Part shown: in pieces, positions 1 through 8,510 of the stretch | Numbering within the stretch: the stretch's first letter is position 1 | How the letters are laid out: each line of letters opens with the position of its first letter | Source of the DNA: an uncultured Clostridia bacterium | GTDB taxonomy: Bacteria; Bacillota; Clostridia; Oscillospirales; UBA644 | Direction: 5' to 3' | Length of the DNA stretch: 21,397 nt | NCBI GenBank assembly: GCA_904502105.1 | Contig: CAJGDF010000002.1 | Coordinates: forward strand, 1 to 21,397 | Translations under genes and position numbers: made by a program | The notes under the pieces: model-generated | Database searches by the model: none | What the model saw: only the letters and a program-made list of their open reading frames with translations | Told to the model about the DNA's origin: nothing

Positions 1-1
1 C

Positions 2-1171
2 GTTATCATCAGAGAAGACGACTGCGGTTCTACCGAAGGCGTTGAAGTATGCGATACCGGAGACGGCGACGAGATCATCGAAAGCTTCAAGGACAGACTC
101 CTTGGCAGATTCCCCGTTGAAGATGTCATTGATCCTGCTACCGGCGAAGTTATTTGTCCCAATACAAGATACATCCGCGACGAAGATGCAAAACGTATCA
201 TTGCCGCAGGTTATAAAAAACTCCTTCTCCGTTCTGTTCTTACCTGTAACTGCCGTTACGGTGTATGCGCGAAGTGCTACGGCATGAACCTTGCAACATC
301 CGACACAGTTAACGTTGGTGAAGCAGTCGGTATCATCGCAGCGCAGTCCATCGGTGAACCCGGTACTCAGCTTACCATGAGAACCTTCCACACCGGCGGT
401 GTTGCGGGCAGCTCCGACATTACTCAGGGTCTTCCCCGAGTTCAGGAACTTTTCGAAGCACGTCATCCGAAGGTACTTGCAATTCTTGCAGAGATCGACG
501 GCGAGCTTTCTTTCCAGGAGTTAAAGCACGCAAAATACGCTGTTATCAAGAATCCCGAATCGGGCGAAATATGCCAGTACCTCATTCCTTACGGCGCGCG
601 TCTTAAAGTTCGTGAAGGCGACTTTATCCGCAAGGGTCAGGAGCTTACCGAAGGTGCACAGGATCCGCAGGATATTCTCAGAGTTAAATCCGAGGCTGCA
701 GTTCATGCATATATCACCCAGGAAATTCAGAAGGTTTACCACAGCCAGGCCGTTGATATCAACGATAAGCACATTGAGATCATTATCCGTCAGATGATGA
801 GAAAAGTTCGTATTACCGAACCCGGCGATACCGACTTTATGCTCGGATCTGTTGTTGACAGAGCAGAAGTTAAAGACATCAACCGTAAGCTTCTCGCTGC
901 AAATCCCGATGCTGTTCCGGCTGAATTCCAGACTATTCTTTTGGGTATCACGAAATCCGCTCTTGCAACAGAAAGCTTCCTTTCTGCGGCTTCATTCCAG
1001 GAAACCACAAAGATCCTTACGGATGCGGCTATCAAAGGCAAGACAGATATGCTCGTCGGCCTCAAAGAAAACGTTATCATCGGTAAACTTATCCCTGCAG
1101 GTACCGGTCTTGAGAGATACAGAAATGTTGAACTCACCGAACACGAAGAGCAGGAGCTCATTATTGAATAA
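2..1171 (+). CDS. rpoC: RNA polymerase beta' subunit, C-terminal part (partial)
   Basis: This is the last 389 codons of the beta' subunit of DNA-directed RNA polymerase; the frame is open to the left edge, so the gene starts outside the window. The second zinc site is visible: Cys8 in DDCGST, then Cys82, Cys89 and Cys92 in [11 protein letters not shown]. The trigger-loop region follows, with [20 protein letters not shown] and TMRTFHTGG. The conserved C-terminal segment with [20 protein letters not shown] then leads to TAA. The methionine in KCYGMNL at position 284 is internal, not a start. In Firmicutes rpoB lies immediately upstream and the str operon downstream, as here. A terminator follows the stop codon. 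Identity is near certain. Confidence 0.98.
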   Translation, partial: VIIREDDCGSTEGVEVCDTGDGDEIIESFKDRLLGRFPVEDVIDPATGEVICPNTRYIRDEDAKRIIAAGYKKLLLRSVLTCNCRYGVCAKCYGMNLATSDTVNVGEAVGIIAAQSIGEPGTQLTMRTFHTGGVAGSSDITQGLPRVQELFEARHPKVLAILAEIDGELSFQELKHAKYAVIKNPESGEICQYLIPYGARLKVREGDFIRKGQELTEGAQDPQDILRVKSEAAVHAYITQEIQKVYHSQAVDINDKHIEIIIRQMMRKVRITEPGDTDFMLGSVVDRAEVKDINRKLLAANPDAVPAEFQTILLGITKSALATESFLSAASFQETTKILTDAAIKGKTDMLVGLKENVIIGKLIPAGTGLERYRNVELTEHEEQELIIE

Positions 1172-1180
1172 AATAACACA

Positions 1181-1217
1181 GATCCCGAAGACGAAGTCGT
1201 TTTCGGGATCTTTTTTT
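1181..1217 (+). terminator. Intrinsic terminator after rpoC
   Basis: A 9-bp stem (GATCCCGAA at 1181-1189 with TTCGGGATC at 1202-1210), with GAC/GTC able to extend it inside, is followed by seven T. It starts 10 bases after the rpoC stop. It separates the rpoBC transcript from the str operon, which has its own promoter just downstream. Confidence 0.9.
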
Positions 1218-1248
1218 GTAAGTTCGAAAAAAAGTAAAAAATATAATA

Positions 1249-1276
1249 TTGAAAAGACGATTTTTCATGTTATACT
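1249..1276 (+). promoter_or_regulatory. Promoter of the str operon (extended -10)
   Basis: The -35 TTGAAA (1249-1254) and -10 TATACT (1271-1276) are 16 bases apart. A TG at 1268-1269 gives the extended -10 TGTTATACT, which suits a 16-base spacer. Transcription would begin near 1283, giving a leader of about 115 nt before rpsL. It lies directly after the rpoC terminator, as expected for an independent str promoter. Confidence 0.75.
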
Positions 1277-1283
1277 AATAACC

Positions 1284-1385
1284 GTTCACGGCAATACCTA
1301 GGGGGAAGTTTGCGCTTTTTCCGAGGAAGCCGTAAAGCTCAACTCCGCTTATATTAACTTCATATAATATAAAATAGTGAAGAAA
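1284..1385 (+). promoter_or_regulatory. Putative structured leader of rpsL
   Basis: Between the predicted transcript start and the rpsL ribosome binding site there is no convincing ORF but there are two possible hairpins. GGGGGAAG (1301-1308) can pair with CTTTTTCC (1315-1322), including three G-U pairs. The all-AT stem TATATTA (1350-1356) / TAATATA (1365-1371) ends 14 bases before the AGGAGG. A regulatory role in ribosomal protein control is inferred only; the pairings were found by eye. Confidence 0.35.
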
Positions 1386-1397
1386 AGGAGGAAAAAC

Positions 1398-1820
1398 ATG
1401 CCTACATTTAACCAGCTCGTCCGCAAAGGAAGACAGACTCTCGCTGTTAAGTCCACCGCTCCTGCATTGCAGAAGGGTTACAACAGCCTTCATAAGCTTC
1501 CTACCAACCAGTCCAACCCTCAGAAGAGAGGCGTTTGCATTTCTGTTGGTACAAAGACTCCGAAGAAGCCTAACTCTGCTCTTCGTAAGATCGCAAGAGT
1601 TCGTCTTACAAACCTCGCGGAAGTAACGTCTTACATCCCCGGTATTGGTCATAACCTTCAGGAGCACAGCGTCGTTCTCATCAGAGGCGGCCGTGTAAGA
1701 GACCTTCCCGGTGTACGTTACCACATCATTCGCGGTTCACTCGATACTCAGGGTGTTAACGGCAGAATGCAGTCCCGTTCCAAATACGGAGCTAAGCGTC
1801 CCAAGGCAGCAAAAAAATAA
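1398..1820 (+). CDS. rpsL: 30S ribosomal protein S12
   Basis: S12 sits at the decoding centre of the small subunit and helps set translational accuracy. The protein is 140 residues, the long Firmicute form with an extra segment (about residues 18-42) before PQKRG. The [11 protein letters not shown] loop (from residue 54) has the usual lysine found in streptomycin-sensitive ribosomes. [13 protein letters not shown] carries Asp102, equivalent to the aspartate that RimO methylthiolates; rimO is also in this window. The start is the ATG at 1398, 6 bases after AGGAGG (1386-1391). An in-frame ATG at 1377 lies upstream of that ribosome binding site and was rejected. It is the first gene of the str operon. 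Confidence 0.98.
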   Translation: MPTFNQLVRKGRQTLAVKSTAPALQKGYNSLHKLPTNQSNPQKRGVCISVGTKTPKKPNSALRKIARVRLTNLAEVTSYIPGIGHNLQEHSVVLIRGGRVRDLPGVRYHIIRGSLDTQGVNGRMQSRSKYGAKRPKAAKK

Positions 1821-1860
1821 TTTAATTTCGGCTTAAAAGAGTTATAAAGTCGAAAAAAGT

Positions 1861-1941
1861 TACTCGGATTTTTCATCAGCGAAAGCTTTTATATAGATTT
1901 ATAATAGCTGAGCGCTGACGGAAGAAAAATTCTTTCGAGTA
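1861..1941 (+). promoter_or_regulatory. Long interrupted hairpin in the rpsL-rpsG gap (candidate S7 operator)
   Basis: An 81-nt region folds into one long arm made of nested stems. TACTCG (1861-1866) pairs with CGAGTA (1936-1941); ATTTTTC (1868-1874) with GAAAAAT (1924-1930); TCAGCG (1876-1881) with CGCTGA (1913-1918); and AGCT (1884-1887) plus TTATA (1889-1893) with TATAA (1900-1904) plus AGCT (1906-1909). The asymmetric bulge 1919-1923 and the internal loop 1932-1935 interrupt it. No T run follows, so it is not a simple terminator. In E. coli S7 represses its operon by binding the rpsL-rpsG intercistronic RNA; the same role here is inferred from position. Confidence 0.6.
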
Positions 1942-1981
1942 CCGTTGAACTCATTTAATAATAATGAAGGAGGGAAGTCAA

Positions 1982-2452
1982 GTGCCCAGAAGAGGAAATA
2001 TACCCAAGCGTGAAGTTCTCCCCGATCCTATTTACGGCAGCCAGCTCGTTTCTAAGCTCGTTAACAGCGTTATGTATGACGGTAAGAAAGGTGTTGCTCA
2101 GAAAATAGTTTACGACGCGTTTGACATCGTAAAGGAGAAAACCGGCAAGAACCCGCTCGAGGTTTACGAACAGGCTATGGAAAACATCATGCCTGTACTT
2201 GAAGTTAAGGCTAAACGTGTTGGTGGTTCTAACTACCAGGTACCTATGGAAGTTCGTCCTGAAAGAAGAGTTACCTTAGGTCTCCGTTGGCTCACAACTT
2301 ACGCTCGTTCCAGAAACGAACGTACCATGAAAGAAAGACTCGCAAACGAAATTCTCGACGCTATCAACAATCAGGGTGGCGCTTTCAAGAAGAAAGAAGA
2401 TACCCATAAGATGGCTGAAGCTAACAAAGCGTTTGCTCACTTCAGATGGTAA
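1982..2452 (+). CDS. rpsG: 30S ribosomal protein S7
   Basis: S7 is a primary binder of the 3' major domain of 16S rRNA and nucleates assembly of the small-subunit head. The 156-residue product has the usual length and conserved segments: [19 protein letters not shown] at the N-terminus, [21 protein letters not shown] in the middle, RWLTTYAR, and [15 protein letters not shown] at the end. I chose the GTG at 1982, because AAGGAGGG (1967-1974) lies 7 bases before it. The in-frame ATG at 1964 precedes the ribosome binding site and would add six residues foreign to the family. It follows rpsL after 161 bases and precedes fusA by 39 bases. The structured gap upstream may allow autoregulation by S7. 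Confidence 0.97.
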   Translation: MPRRGNIPKREVLPDPIYGSQLVSKLVNSVMYDGKKGVAQKIVYDAFDIVKEKTGKNPLEVYEQAMENIMPVLEVKAKRVGGSNYQVPMEVRPERRVTLGLRWLTTYARSRNERTMKERLANEILDAINNQGGAFKKKEDTHKMAEANKAFAHFRW

Positions 2453-2491
2453 TTTACCACATCTGTACCGCATTTTTGAAAGGAGTCACCA

Positions 2492-4558
2492 ATGCCCAGA
2501 CAGTATCCTATTGAGCTTTACCGTAATATCGGTATCATGGCTCACATCGACGCGGGCAAGACTACGACCACTGAGCGTATCCTTTACTACACCGGTGTTA
2601 ACCATAAACTCGGTGAAACTCACGAAGGTACCGCAACCATGGACTTCATGGCGCAGGAACAGGAAAGAGGTATTACCATTACTTCCGCTGCGACAACAGC
2701 ATATTGGAAAGGTCACAGACTTAACATCATCGACACTCCCGGCCACGTTGACTTCACTGTTGAAGTTGAACGTTCCCTTAGAGTTCTCGACGGTTCTGTA
2801 ACCGTTTTCTGTGCTAAAGGTGGCGTTGAACCCCAGTCTGAAACAGTTTGGAGACAAGCTGATAAATATAAAGTACCCCGTATGGCGTACGTAAACAAGA
2901 TGGACATCATGGGTGCGGATTTCTACCGCGTCGTTAAAATGATGCATGACCGTCTCAAATGTAACGCAGTTCCCATTCAGCTCCCCATCGGCGCTCAGGA
3001 AGACTTCCGCGGCGTTATCGACCTTATCGAAATGACAGCTGACGTCTACTATGACGATATGGGTAATGACATGCGTGTTGAAGCTATCCCCGCAGATATG
3101 CTCGACCTTGCTGAAGAGTACAGAATGAAGATGCTCGAAGCATGTGCTGAAGAAGACGAAGAGATCATGGAAAAATATCTCGAAGGCGAAGAGATCTCTA
3201 AAGAAGATATCAAGAGATGTCTCCGTTCCGGTACTATAGCTAACAGAATCGTTCCCGTTGTTTGCGGTACTTCTTACCGTAACAAAGGCGTTCAGAAGCT
3301 TCTCGACGCTATCGTAGCTTACATGCCTTCTCCTGTAGATATTCCCGCGATCAAAGGTGTTGATCCCGACACCAACGAAGAAGACGAACGTAAAGCAAGC
3401 GACGAAGAACCCTTCTCCGCTCTCGCGTTCAAGATCATGACTGACCCGTTCGTAGGTAAACTCTGCTTCTTCAGAATTTACTCCGGTAAGATCACCGCTG
3501 GTGCTACCGTTAAGAACGCTACAAAAGGTCACCGTGAACGTCTCGGCCGTATTCTTCTTATGCACGCTAACCACAGAGAAGACCTTGAAGAAGCTTGCGC
3601 AGGCGACATCGTTGCTGCAGTAGGTCTCAAGAACACCACTACCGGTGACACTCTCTGCATTGAAAACAGCCCGATCATTCTTGAATCTATGGAATTCCCC
3701 GAGCCCGTTATCAGAGTTGCTATCGAACCCAAGACCAAAGCAGGTCAGGAAAAGATGGGTATTGCTCTTGCGAAGCTCGCAGAAGAAGACCCGACATTCA
3801 GAACTTATACCGACGAAGAAACCGGTCAGACCATCATCGCAGGTATGGGCGAACTTCACCTTGAAATCATCGTAGACAGACTTCTCCGTGAATTCAAAGT
3901 TGAAGCTAACGTAGGTAAACCCCAGGTTGCTTACAAAGAAGCTATCCGCAACACAGTTGATCAGGATACAAAATACTCCCGTCAGTCCGGTGGTAAAGGT
4001 CAGTATGGTCACGTTAAGATCATCGTTGAACCTAACGAAGCCGGCAAGGGTTACGAATTCATCAACAAAGTTGTCGGCGGTTCTATTCCCAAGGAATACA
4101 TTCCCGCTGTTGACGCAGGTATCCAGGGCGCTATGCAGTCCGGTGTACTTGCAGGCTATCCTGTTGTTGACGTTAAAGTAACACTTTACGACGGTTCTTA
4201 CCACGAAGTTGACTCTTCTGAAATGGCATTCAAGATTGCCGGTTCTATGGCATTCAAGGAAGCTACCAAGAAGGCTAACCCCGTTATTATGGAACCGATC
4301 ATGAAAGTTGTTGTTACCACTCCCGATGAATATCTCGGTGACGTTATCGGCGACATCAACTCCCGTCGTGGTCAGATCCAGAGCCTCGACGTTATCACCG
4401 GTGGTCAGCAGGTAACTGCACACGTACCTCTCGGCGAAATGTTCGGCTATGCTACTGATATGCGTTCTAAGACTCAGGGCCGTGGCGCTTACACTATGGA
4501 GCCCAGCCACTATGCTGAAGTTCCCAAGAGCATTCAGGAAGCAATCATGAAGAAATAA
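2492..4558 (+). CDS. fusA: Elongation factor G
   Basis: EF-G is the cytoplasmic translocase GTPase; it moves tRNAs and mRNA through the ribosome and works with RRF in recycling. The 688-residue product has full family length. GTP-binding motifs are intact: AHIDAGKT (17-24), RGITI (59-63), DTPGHVDF (81-88) with the catalytic His85, and NKMD (135-138). Domains II to V follow, ending in the [13 protein letters not shown] and [11 protein letters not shown] segments. The ATG is preceded by GAAAGGAG with normal spacing. It lies between rpsG and tuf in the str operon. Contrast this canonical copy with the divergent paralogue at 8511-10538. A 674-codon open frame on the opposite strand is a coding shadow. 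Confidence 0.98.
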   Translation: MPRQYPIELYRNIGIMAHIDAGKTTTTERILYYTGVNHKLGETHEGTATMDFMAQEQERGITITSAATTAYWKGHRLNIIDTPGHVDFTVEVERSLRVLDGSVTVFCAKGGVEPQSETVWRQADKYKVPRMAYVNKMDIMGADFYRVVKMMHDRLKCNAVPIQLPIGAQEDFRGVIDLIEMTADVYYDDMGNDMRVEAIPADMLDLAEEYRMKMLEACAEEDEEIMEKYLEGEEISKEDIKRCLRSGTIANRIVPVVCGTSYRNKGVQKLLDAIVAYMPSPVDIPAIKGVDPDTNEEDERKASDEEPFSALAFKIMTDPFVGKLCFFRIYSGKITAGATVKNATKGHRERLGRILLMHANHREDLEEACAGDIVAAVGLKNTTTGDTLCIENSPIILESMEFPEPVIRVAIEPKTKAGQEKMGIALAKLAEEDPTFRTYTDEETGQTIIAGMGELHLEIIVDRLLREFKVEANVGKPQVAYKEAIRNTVDQDTKYSRQSGGKGQYGHVKIIVEPNEAGKGYEFINKVVGGSIPKEYIPAVDAGIQGAMQSGVLAGYPVVDVKVTLYDGSYHEVDSSEMAFKIAGSMAFKEATKKANPVIMEPIMKVVVTTPDEYLGDVIGDINSRRGQIQSLDVITGGQQVTAHVPLGEMFGYATDMRSKTQGRGAYTMEPSHYAEVPKSIQEAIMKK

Positions 4559-4600
4559 TTAATTTAAATATTAAATTCTACTAATAGGAGGATTATTCTA

Positions 4601-5803
4601 ATGGCAAAGGCTAAATTTGAAAGAACTAAACCCCACGTTAACATTGGTACCATCGGTCACGTTGACCATGGTAAGACCACCACTACCGCTGCTATCACCA
4701 AATTCCTCTCCCTTAAGGGCTACGCTCAGTTCGAAGCATATGATATGATCGACAAAGCTCCCGAAGAAAGAGAAAGAGGTATTACCATTAACACCGCTCA
4801 CGTTGAGTACGAAACTGACACTCGTCACTACGCTCACGTTGACTGCCCCGGCCATGCTGACTATATCAAAAACATGATCACCGGTGCTGCTCAGATGGAC
4901 GGCGCTATCCTCGTATGTGCTGCATCCGACGGCGTTATGGCTCAGACCAGCGAACACATTCTTCTCGCTCGTCAGGTTGGCGTTCCTGCAATCGTTGTTT
5001 TCATGAACAAATGTGACCAGGTTGACGACCCCGAACTTCTCGAAATCGTTGAAATGGACCTCCGTGACCTCCTCAACAAGTACGAATTCCCCGGCGACGA
5101 CACTCCCATCATCCAGGGTAGCTCTCTCATCGCTCTCGAATCCACTTCTAAGGATCCCGAAGCTCCTGAATACGCTTGCCTCAAAGAACTTATGGATGCT
5201 GTTGACAGCTTCATTCCCACTCCTGAAAGAAACGATAACCTCCCCTTCCTCATGCCTATCGAAGACGTTATGACCATCACCGGCCGTGGTACCGTTGTTA
5301 CCGGTCGTGTTGAAAGAGGCGTTGTTAAGATGTCTGAAGAAGTTGAAATCGTTGGTATCAAAGAAGAAACCCGTAAGACCGTTGTAACCGGTATCGAAAT
5401 GTTCCGTAAGCTCCTCGACTCTGCAGAAGCTGGCGATAACATCGGTGCTCTTCTCCGTGGTATCCAGAGAACTGACGTTGAAAGAGGTCAGGTTCTTGCT
5501 AAACCCGGTACCATCAAACCCCACACCAAGTTCACTGGTGAGGTTTACGTTCTTACCGCTAAAGAAGGTGGCCGTCATAAGCCCTTCGTATCCAACTACA
5601 GACCCCAGTTCTACTTCAGAACAACCGACGTTACCGGTATCATCACCCTCCAGGAAGGCGTTGACATGTGCATGCCCGGCGAAAACGTTACCATCAACGT
5701 TGAGCTCATCACTCCCATCGCTATCGAACCCGGTCTCCGTTTCGCTATCCGTGAAGGCGGCAAAACCGTTGGTTCCGGTGTCGTTGCTAACATCGCTGAA
5801 TAA
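4601..5803 (+). CDS. tuf: Elongation factor Tu
   Basis: EF-Tu carries aminoacyl-tRNA to the ribosomal A site as a ternary complex with GTP. The 400-residue product has all G motifs: GHVDHGKT (19-26), RGITI (59-63), DCPGH (81-85) with the catalytic His85, and NKCD (136-139). Domains II and III follow, including [13 protein letters not shown] and the C-terminal [23 protein letters not shown] lies 9 bases before the ATG. It is the last gene of the str operon, 42 bases after fusA, and a terminator follows. Codon use is strongly biased, as expected for a very highly expressed gene. Whether a second tuf exists elsewhere cannot be judged. Confidence 0.98.
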   Translation: MAKAKFERTKPHVNIGTIGHVDHGKTTTTAAITKFLSLKGYAQFEAYDMIDKAPEERERGITINTAHVEYETDTRHYAHVDCPGHADYIKNMITGAAQMDGAILVCAASDGVMAQTSEHILLARQVGVPAIVVFMNKCDQVDDPELLEIVEMDLRDLLNKYEFPGDDTPIIQGSSLIALESTSKDPEAPEYACLKELMDAVDSFIPTPERNDNLPFLMPIEDVMTITGRGTVVTGRVERGVVKMSEEVEIVGIKEETRKTVVTGIEMFRKLLDSAEAGDNIGALLRGIQRTDVERGQVLAKPGTIKPHTKFTGEVYVLTAKEGGRHKPFVSNYRPQFYFRTTDVTGIITLQEGVDMCMPGENVTINVELITPIAIEPGLRFAIREGGKTVGSGVVANIAE

Positions 5804-5830
5804 TTTTAACAGAATTATAATGCAACTTGA

Positions 5831-5859
5831 AAAAGGAGAGGCTTGTCCTCTCCTTTTTT
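5831..5859 (+). terminator. Intrinsic terminator after tuf
   Basis: GGAGAGG (5835-5841) pairs with CCTCTCC (5847-5853) around a CTTGT loop, extended by flanking A/T pairs, and is followed by six T. This ends the str operon; rpsJ and the S10 operon do not follow directly. Confidence 0.93.
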
Positions 5860-5918
5860 GTATATAACAGAATATTATATGTAACAGCAAACGTTCTTTA
5901 AACAATATGCGAAAACAC

Positions 5919-5947
5919 TTGACATAAACGCCGAAAAGGTATATAAT
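5919..5947 (+). promoter_or_regulatory. Consensus sigma-A promoter of nadE
   Basis: TTGACA (5919-5924) and TATAAT (5942-5947) match both consensus hexamers with the ideal 17-base spacer. Transcription would start near 5954, giving a short leader of about 40 nt before nadE. No room is left for a known NAD riboswitch class. Confidence 0.92.
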
Positions 5948-5992
5948 TAAAGATAATGAAAAAATACTGAAAGGACTGTAACGGTCACAAAA

Positions 5993-7549
5993 ATGAAAAT
6001 AGTAACATCTGTTTTTGTCATTTCTCTCGGTTATCCGAAGGAAAATGCTAATAAAATGATTGAAATAATGGATCAGAACGAGGGCGATATATACCTTTTC
6101 CCCGCATATTCCCTCACAGGTGCTTCTGCAGGTGAGCTTTACGAATTCCCCGAATTCAAGCAGCAGACTGAAGATGCACTCGATAAGCTCTGCGAATATA
6201 CCGAAAAGAATAATAAAGTTATTGTAACATCCGTTCCCTACCACGAAAATATCGTTATAAAAGACGGTGCGCTTCTTAAAAAACCCAGCTTCAAGCATGG
6301 CGGAAAGACTGTTGCCGTTTCTGAAAACTGTTCAGAAAAATTTGATGTACTTCTTCTTCCGACGATCATGCCCGGTTATCCCTGCATTCAGAACGATATT
6401 ATTGAATATTGCGCAAAGGCATCCGGCGCAAAGAACTGCATTGTTGCTGTTGCGAACGGCGGTTTTGGCGAAAGCTCTGCAGACAATGTTTATAAAGGCT
6501 TCTGCGGCGTGTTCAACAAAGGCGTTGCTGTTGCTTTCATGAATCAGGAAGCCCCCGAAACAGTTATTGCAGCTGCTGAAGACACAAAAGACACAGGCCT
6601 TATTTACACAAGAAAGAACGTTGCCGACTACAGAATCCCCTACTACGGCAAAAACGATAAAAAACGTTATCTTGACGATCTTTTCCTTCTCCAGACTCAG
6701 TCTCTTTACATGAGAATGGTCAACACCGGCATCAAGAAAGCTGTTATAAACGTGTCCGGTGGTCTTGATTCAACAATGGCACTTCTCGTTGCAGAAAATA
6801 CGTTCAAAATGCTCGGTATTCCCGCATCCAATATCATTGGTTTAACACTCCCCTGCTTCGGAACATCTCAGAGAACCAACGAAAATGCTAAAAAGCTTAT
6901 GAATGAGCTTGGAATTACCGTCAGAGAGATCAATATTAAAGAATCTTTGCTCAAACATTTTGAAGATATCGGTCACGATGCCGAAAATAAGAACGTTGTA
7001 TTTGAAAACGCTCAGGCTCGTGAACGCGCACAGATCCTTTTTGATGTTGCAAATATCGAAAATGCTCTTGCACTCGGAACAGGTGACCTTTCCGAAGCGG
7101 CTCTCGGCTTTACCACTTATGCAGGCGACAATCTCAGCCACTATAACGTAAATGCGACCGTGCCCAAGACACTTATCCGTGAGCTTGTTCTTCATATTGC
7201 AGGCAAACGCGGCGGCGCACTTGCAGATACACTTAAAGATATCGTTGCAACCCCTGTTTCTCCTGAACTTATTGAAGGTCAGCAGACAGAAGATATCCTC
7301 GGTCCGTACATTCTTCACGACTTTATCATCTTCTATTTTGCAAAATACAAATTCCCCAGAGCTGAAATTCAGAAATATATGTTTGCAACATTTGACGAAT
7401 ACGATGATGATACGATCAATGCGGCTCTTGATATGTTCTACAACAGATACTACAAGAACCAGTTCAAGCGTTCATCCGCAAGCGAAGGCGCAAATCTTAT
7501 CGGCTTTACCCTCCCCTACATGCCTGCCGATATGCGTCCTCTTCAGTAA
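5993..7549 (+). CDS. nadE: NAD(+) synthase with a shortened, degenerate glutaminase-like domain
   Basis: This enzyme makes NAD from deamido-NAD, ATP and an amide nitrogen source. The C-terminal synthetase domain (about 240-518) is well conserved: SGGLDS (255-260), the ATP pyrophosphatase P-loop, then ENAQARERAQILF (338-350) and LGTGDLSEAALGFTTYAGD (361-379). The N-terminal 240 residues resemble a carbon-nitrogen hydrolase fold but look eroded. The position of the usual catalytic Glu in FPE-x-LTG is Ala38 (FPAYSLTG). The segment that normally carries the catalytic Lys is largely missing, and the expected ICED Cys region reads AVSENCSEK. At 518 residues it is about 100 shorter than typical glutamine-dependent enzymes. 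It may use free ammonia; that is inference. It is monocistronic. Confidence 0.9.
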   Translation: MKIVTSVFVISLGYPKENANKMIEIMDQNEGDIYLFPAYSLTGASAGELYEFPEFKQQTEDALDKLCEYTEKNNKVIVTSVPYHENIVIKDGALLKKPSFKHGGKTVAVSENCSEKFDVLLLPTIMPGYPCIQNDIIEYCAKASGAKNCIVAVANGGFGESSADNVYKGFCGVFNKGVAVAFMNQEAPETVIAAAEDTKDTGLIYTRKNVADYRIPYYGKNDKKRYLDDLFLLQTQSLYMRMVNTGIKKAVINVSGGLDSTMALLVAENTFKMLGIPASNIIGLTLPCFGTSQRTNENAKKLMNELGITVREINIKESLLKHFEDIGHDAENKNVVFENAQARERAQILFDVANIENALALGTGDLSEAALGFTTYAGDNLSHYNVNATVPKTLIRELVLHIAGKRGGALADTLKDIVATPVSPELIEGQQTEDILGPYILHDFIIFYFAKYKFPRAEIQKYMFATFDEYDDDTINAALDMFYNRYYKNQFKRSSASEGANLIGFTLPYMPADMRPLQ

Positions 7550-7565
7550 TAATCTTATAAAATAT

Positions 7566-7599
7566 AAAGACACAAGCCGTAAAAAGCTTGTGTCTTTTT
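7566..7599. terminator. Shared terminator between convergent nadE and the GDPD gene
   Basis: AAAGACACAAGC (7566-7577) pairs with GCTTGTGTCTTT (7586-7597), a 12-bp stem with an 8-base loop, followed by a T run on the plus strand. On the minus strand the hairpin is followed by TATATTTTATAAG, so it could also end the opposing transcript, more weakly. It ends 4 bases before the stop codon of the minus-strand gene. Confidence 0.88.
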
Positions 7600-7603
7600 G
7601 AAT

Positions 7604-8443
7604 TTATTTGTTTCTGAAACGTCTGCCTGTGCTTTCGAGGAATACCTTGAGAGCGAGCGGCCAGTCGGTCTGAATAATATCAAAATTCTTATTTGCGAGC
7701 CAGCCCCAGCCGTCTTCGAGATCGTAAGCCATAGCGGTATCATCGGAATGACGAGCGGAAAGCTGAGCATGGTAATCGTAAATTATGGAGTTGACCCAAA
7801 CAAGTTTGCCATCGGCATGAAGTTTTTCGATATATTCGTCACTGCAGAGCGGGCTGTTTTCTTCGGAAAAGAGGACTTCCATACCGATATAATTGATATT
7901 TCTGGATTTGAGCATTTCGTGAGCGCCATCGTCCTTGGAAATAACGGAGAGATATGCAATTTCGGGAGCATATGCTTCGATGATATCGAGGAATTTCTTT
8001 TCGGGCGGTGTTTTAACAACGATCTGATCTTCCATATTGTGCTTACGGATAAGGTCAGAGATCTTTTCGGGGTGATCCCAGAATTTATCTACATTGATAT
8101 AGCAGCGGTTCTTATAGCGTTCAAAGATCTCGTCAAACGTACAAACACCCCATTCGGTTCTCGCACGGTCATAATTGACATAACGAAGCTCTTTGATCTC
8201 ATCATCGTGAAGATTAGGGATACGGAGCTCTGTGCCGAGGTGCTGACCCTCCATCCAGGGATGGAAGCTGTAAAGAGTGCCGTCTGCGCTGAGACTTGCA
8301 TCAATTTCTATCATATCGGCACCCTGTGCGAGAGCCGCATTATAAGCGCCTATGGTATTACACGGAATATTGCCTGCAGCTGCGCCTCTGTGAGCCGTTA
8401 TAATAACGTGATCCCGGGCGCTTTCGTATAAATTCATAGCCAT
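7604..8443 (-). CDS. Glycerophosphodiester phosphodiesterase family protein (variant motifs)
   Basis: The 279-residue protein has the GDPD TIM-barrel signature: HRG at 18-20, metal ligands Glu46 and Asp48 in IEIDASLS, second catalytic His61, Asp119-Lys120 in YINVDK, and a C-terminal QTDWP. Such enzymes hydrolyse glycerophosphodiesters to glycerol-3-phosphate and an alcohol. Motif changes are notable: PCNT replaces the usual PENT near residue 30, and His61 is followed by Pro instead of Asp. There is no signal peptide or membrane segment, so a cytoplasmic location is likely. GAAAGGAC precedes the ATG at 8443 with good spacing; a second ATG two codons in is less well placed. It follows the EF-G paralogue by 67 bases, probably in one transcript. 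The true substrate is unknown. Confidence 0.8.
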   Translation of the reverse strand: MAMNLYESARDHVIITAHRGAAAGNIPCNTIGAYNAALAQGADMIEIDASLSADGTLYSFHPWMEGQHLGTELRIPNLHDDEIKELRYVNYDRARTEWGVCTFDEIFERYKNRCYINVDKFWDHPEKISDLIRKHNMEDQIVVKTPPEKKFLDIIEAYAPEIAYLSVISKDDGAHEMLKSRNINYIGMEVLFSEENSPLCSDEYIEKLHADGKLVWVNSIIYDYHAQLSARHSDDTAMAYDLEDGWGWLANKNFDIIQTDWPLALKVFLESTGRRFRNK

Positions 8444-8467
8444 ATGTAAAAGTCCTTTCTATGATAA

Positions 8468-8492
8468 CAGACCGACGGAAATTGTCGGTCTG
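8468..8492 (-). terminator. Hairpin between the EF-G paralogue and the GDPD gene (weak terminator or processing site)
   Basis: A perfect 9-bp stem (CAGACCGAC with GTCGGTCTG) and a 7-base loop lie 18 bases after the stop of the upstream gene. The following bases on the minus strand are TTATCAT, a poor T tract, so termination would be partial at best. It may instead stabilise the upstream message. Confidence 0.45.
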
Positions 8493-8510
8493 CTATTTAT
8501 GTTAAAAATA

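Noticed and set aside
1377..1397. Earlier in-frame ATG for rpsL
   Set aside because: It would translate through the AGGAGG that serves the ATG at 1398 and add residues not found in S12.
1964..1981. Earlier in-frame ATG for rpsG
   Set aside because: It precedes the AAGGAGGG site serving the GTG at 1982; S7 normally starts at PRRG.
2663..2681. 19-bp identity between fusA and tuf (4772-4790)
   Set aside because: It encodes the shared RGITI switch motif with the same favoured codons; coding constraint explains it better than a mobile repeat or recombination.
2486..4510. 674-codon open frame on the minus strand
   Set aside because: It lies antisense to fusA in register with its codons and resembles no protein; long shadows are expected opposite strongly codon-biased genes.
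4601..5803. Possible elfamycin-resistant EF-Tu because of VGSGVV near the C-terminus
   Set aside because: Counting from the E. coli end shows that the known resistance residue Ala375 corresponds to the Ala in RFAIREGG, which is conserved here.
5954..5992. NAD-sensing riboswitch before nadE
   Set aside because: The predicted leader is only about 40 nt and shows just one small hairpin.
4598..6298. 566-codon open frame on the minus strand
   Set aside because: It is antisense to tuf and runs across its terminator and the nadE promoter; it has no family resemblance.
7598..8431. 277-codon open frame on the plus strand
   Set aside because: Shadow of the GDPD gene, which shows HRG and metal-ligand motifs on the minus strand.
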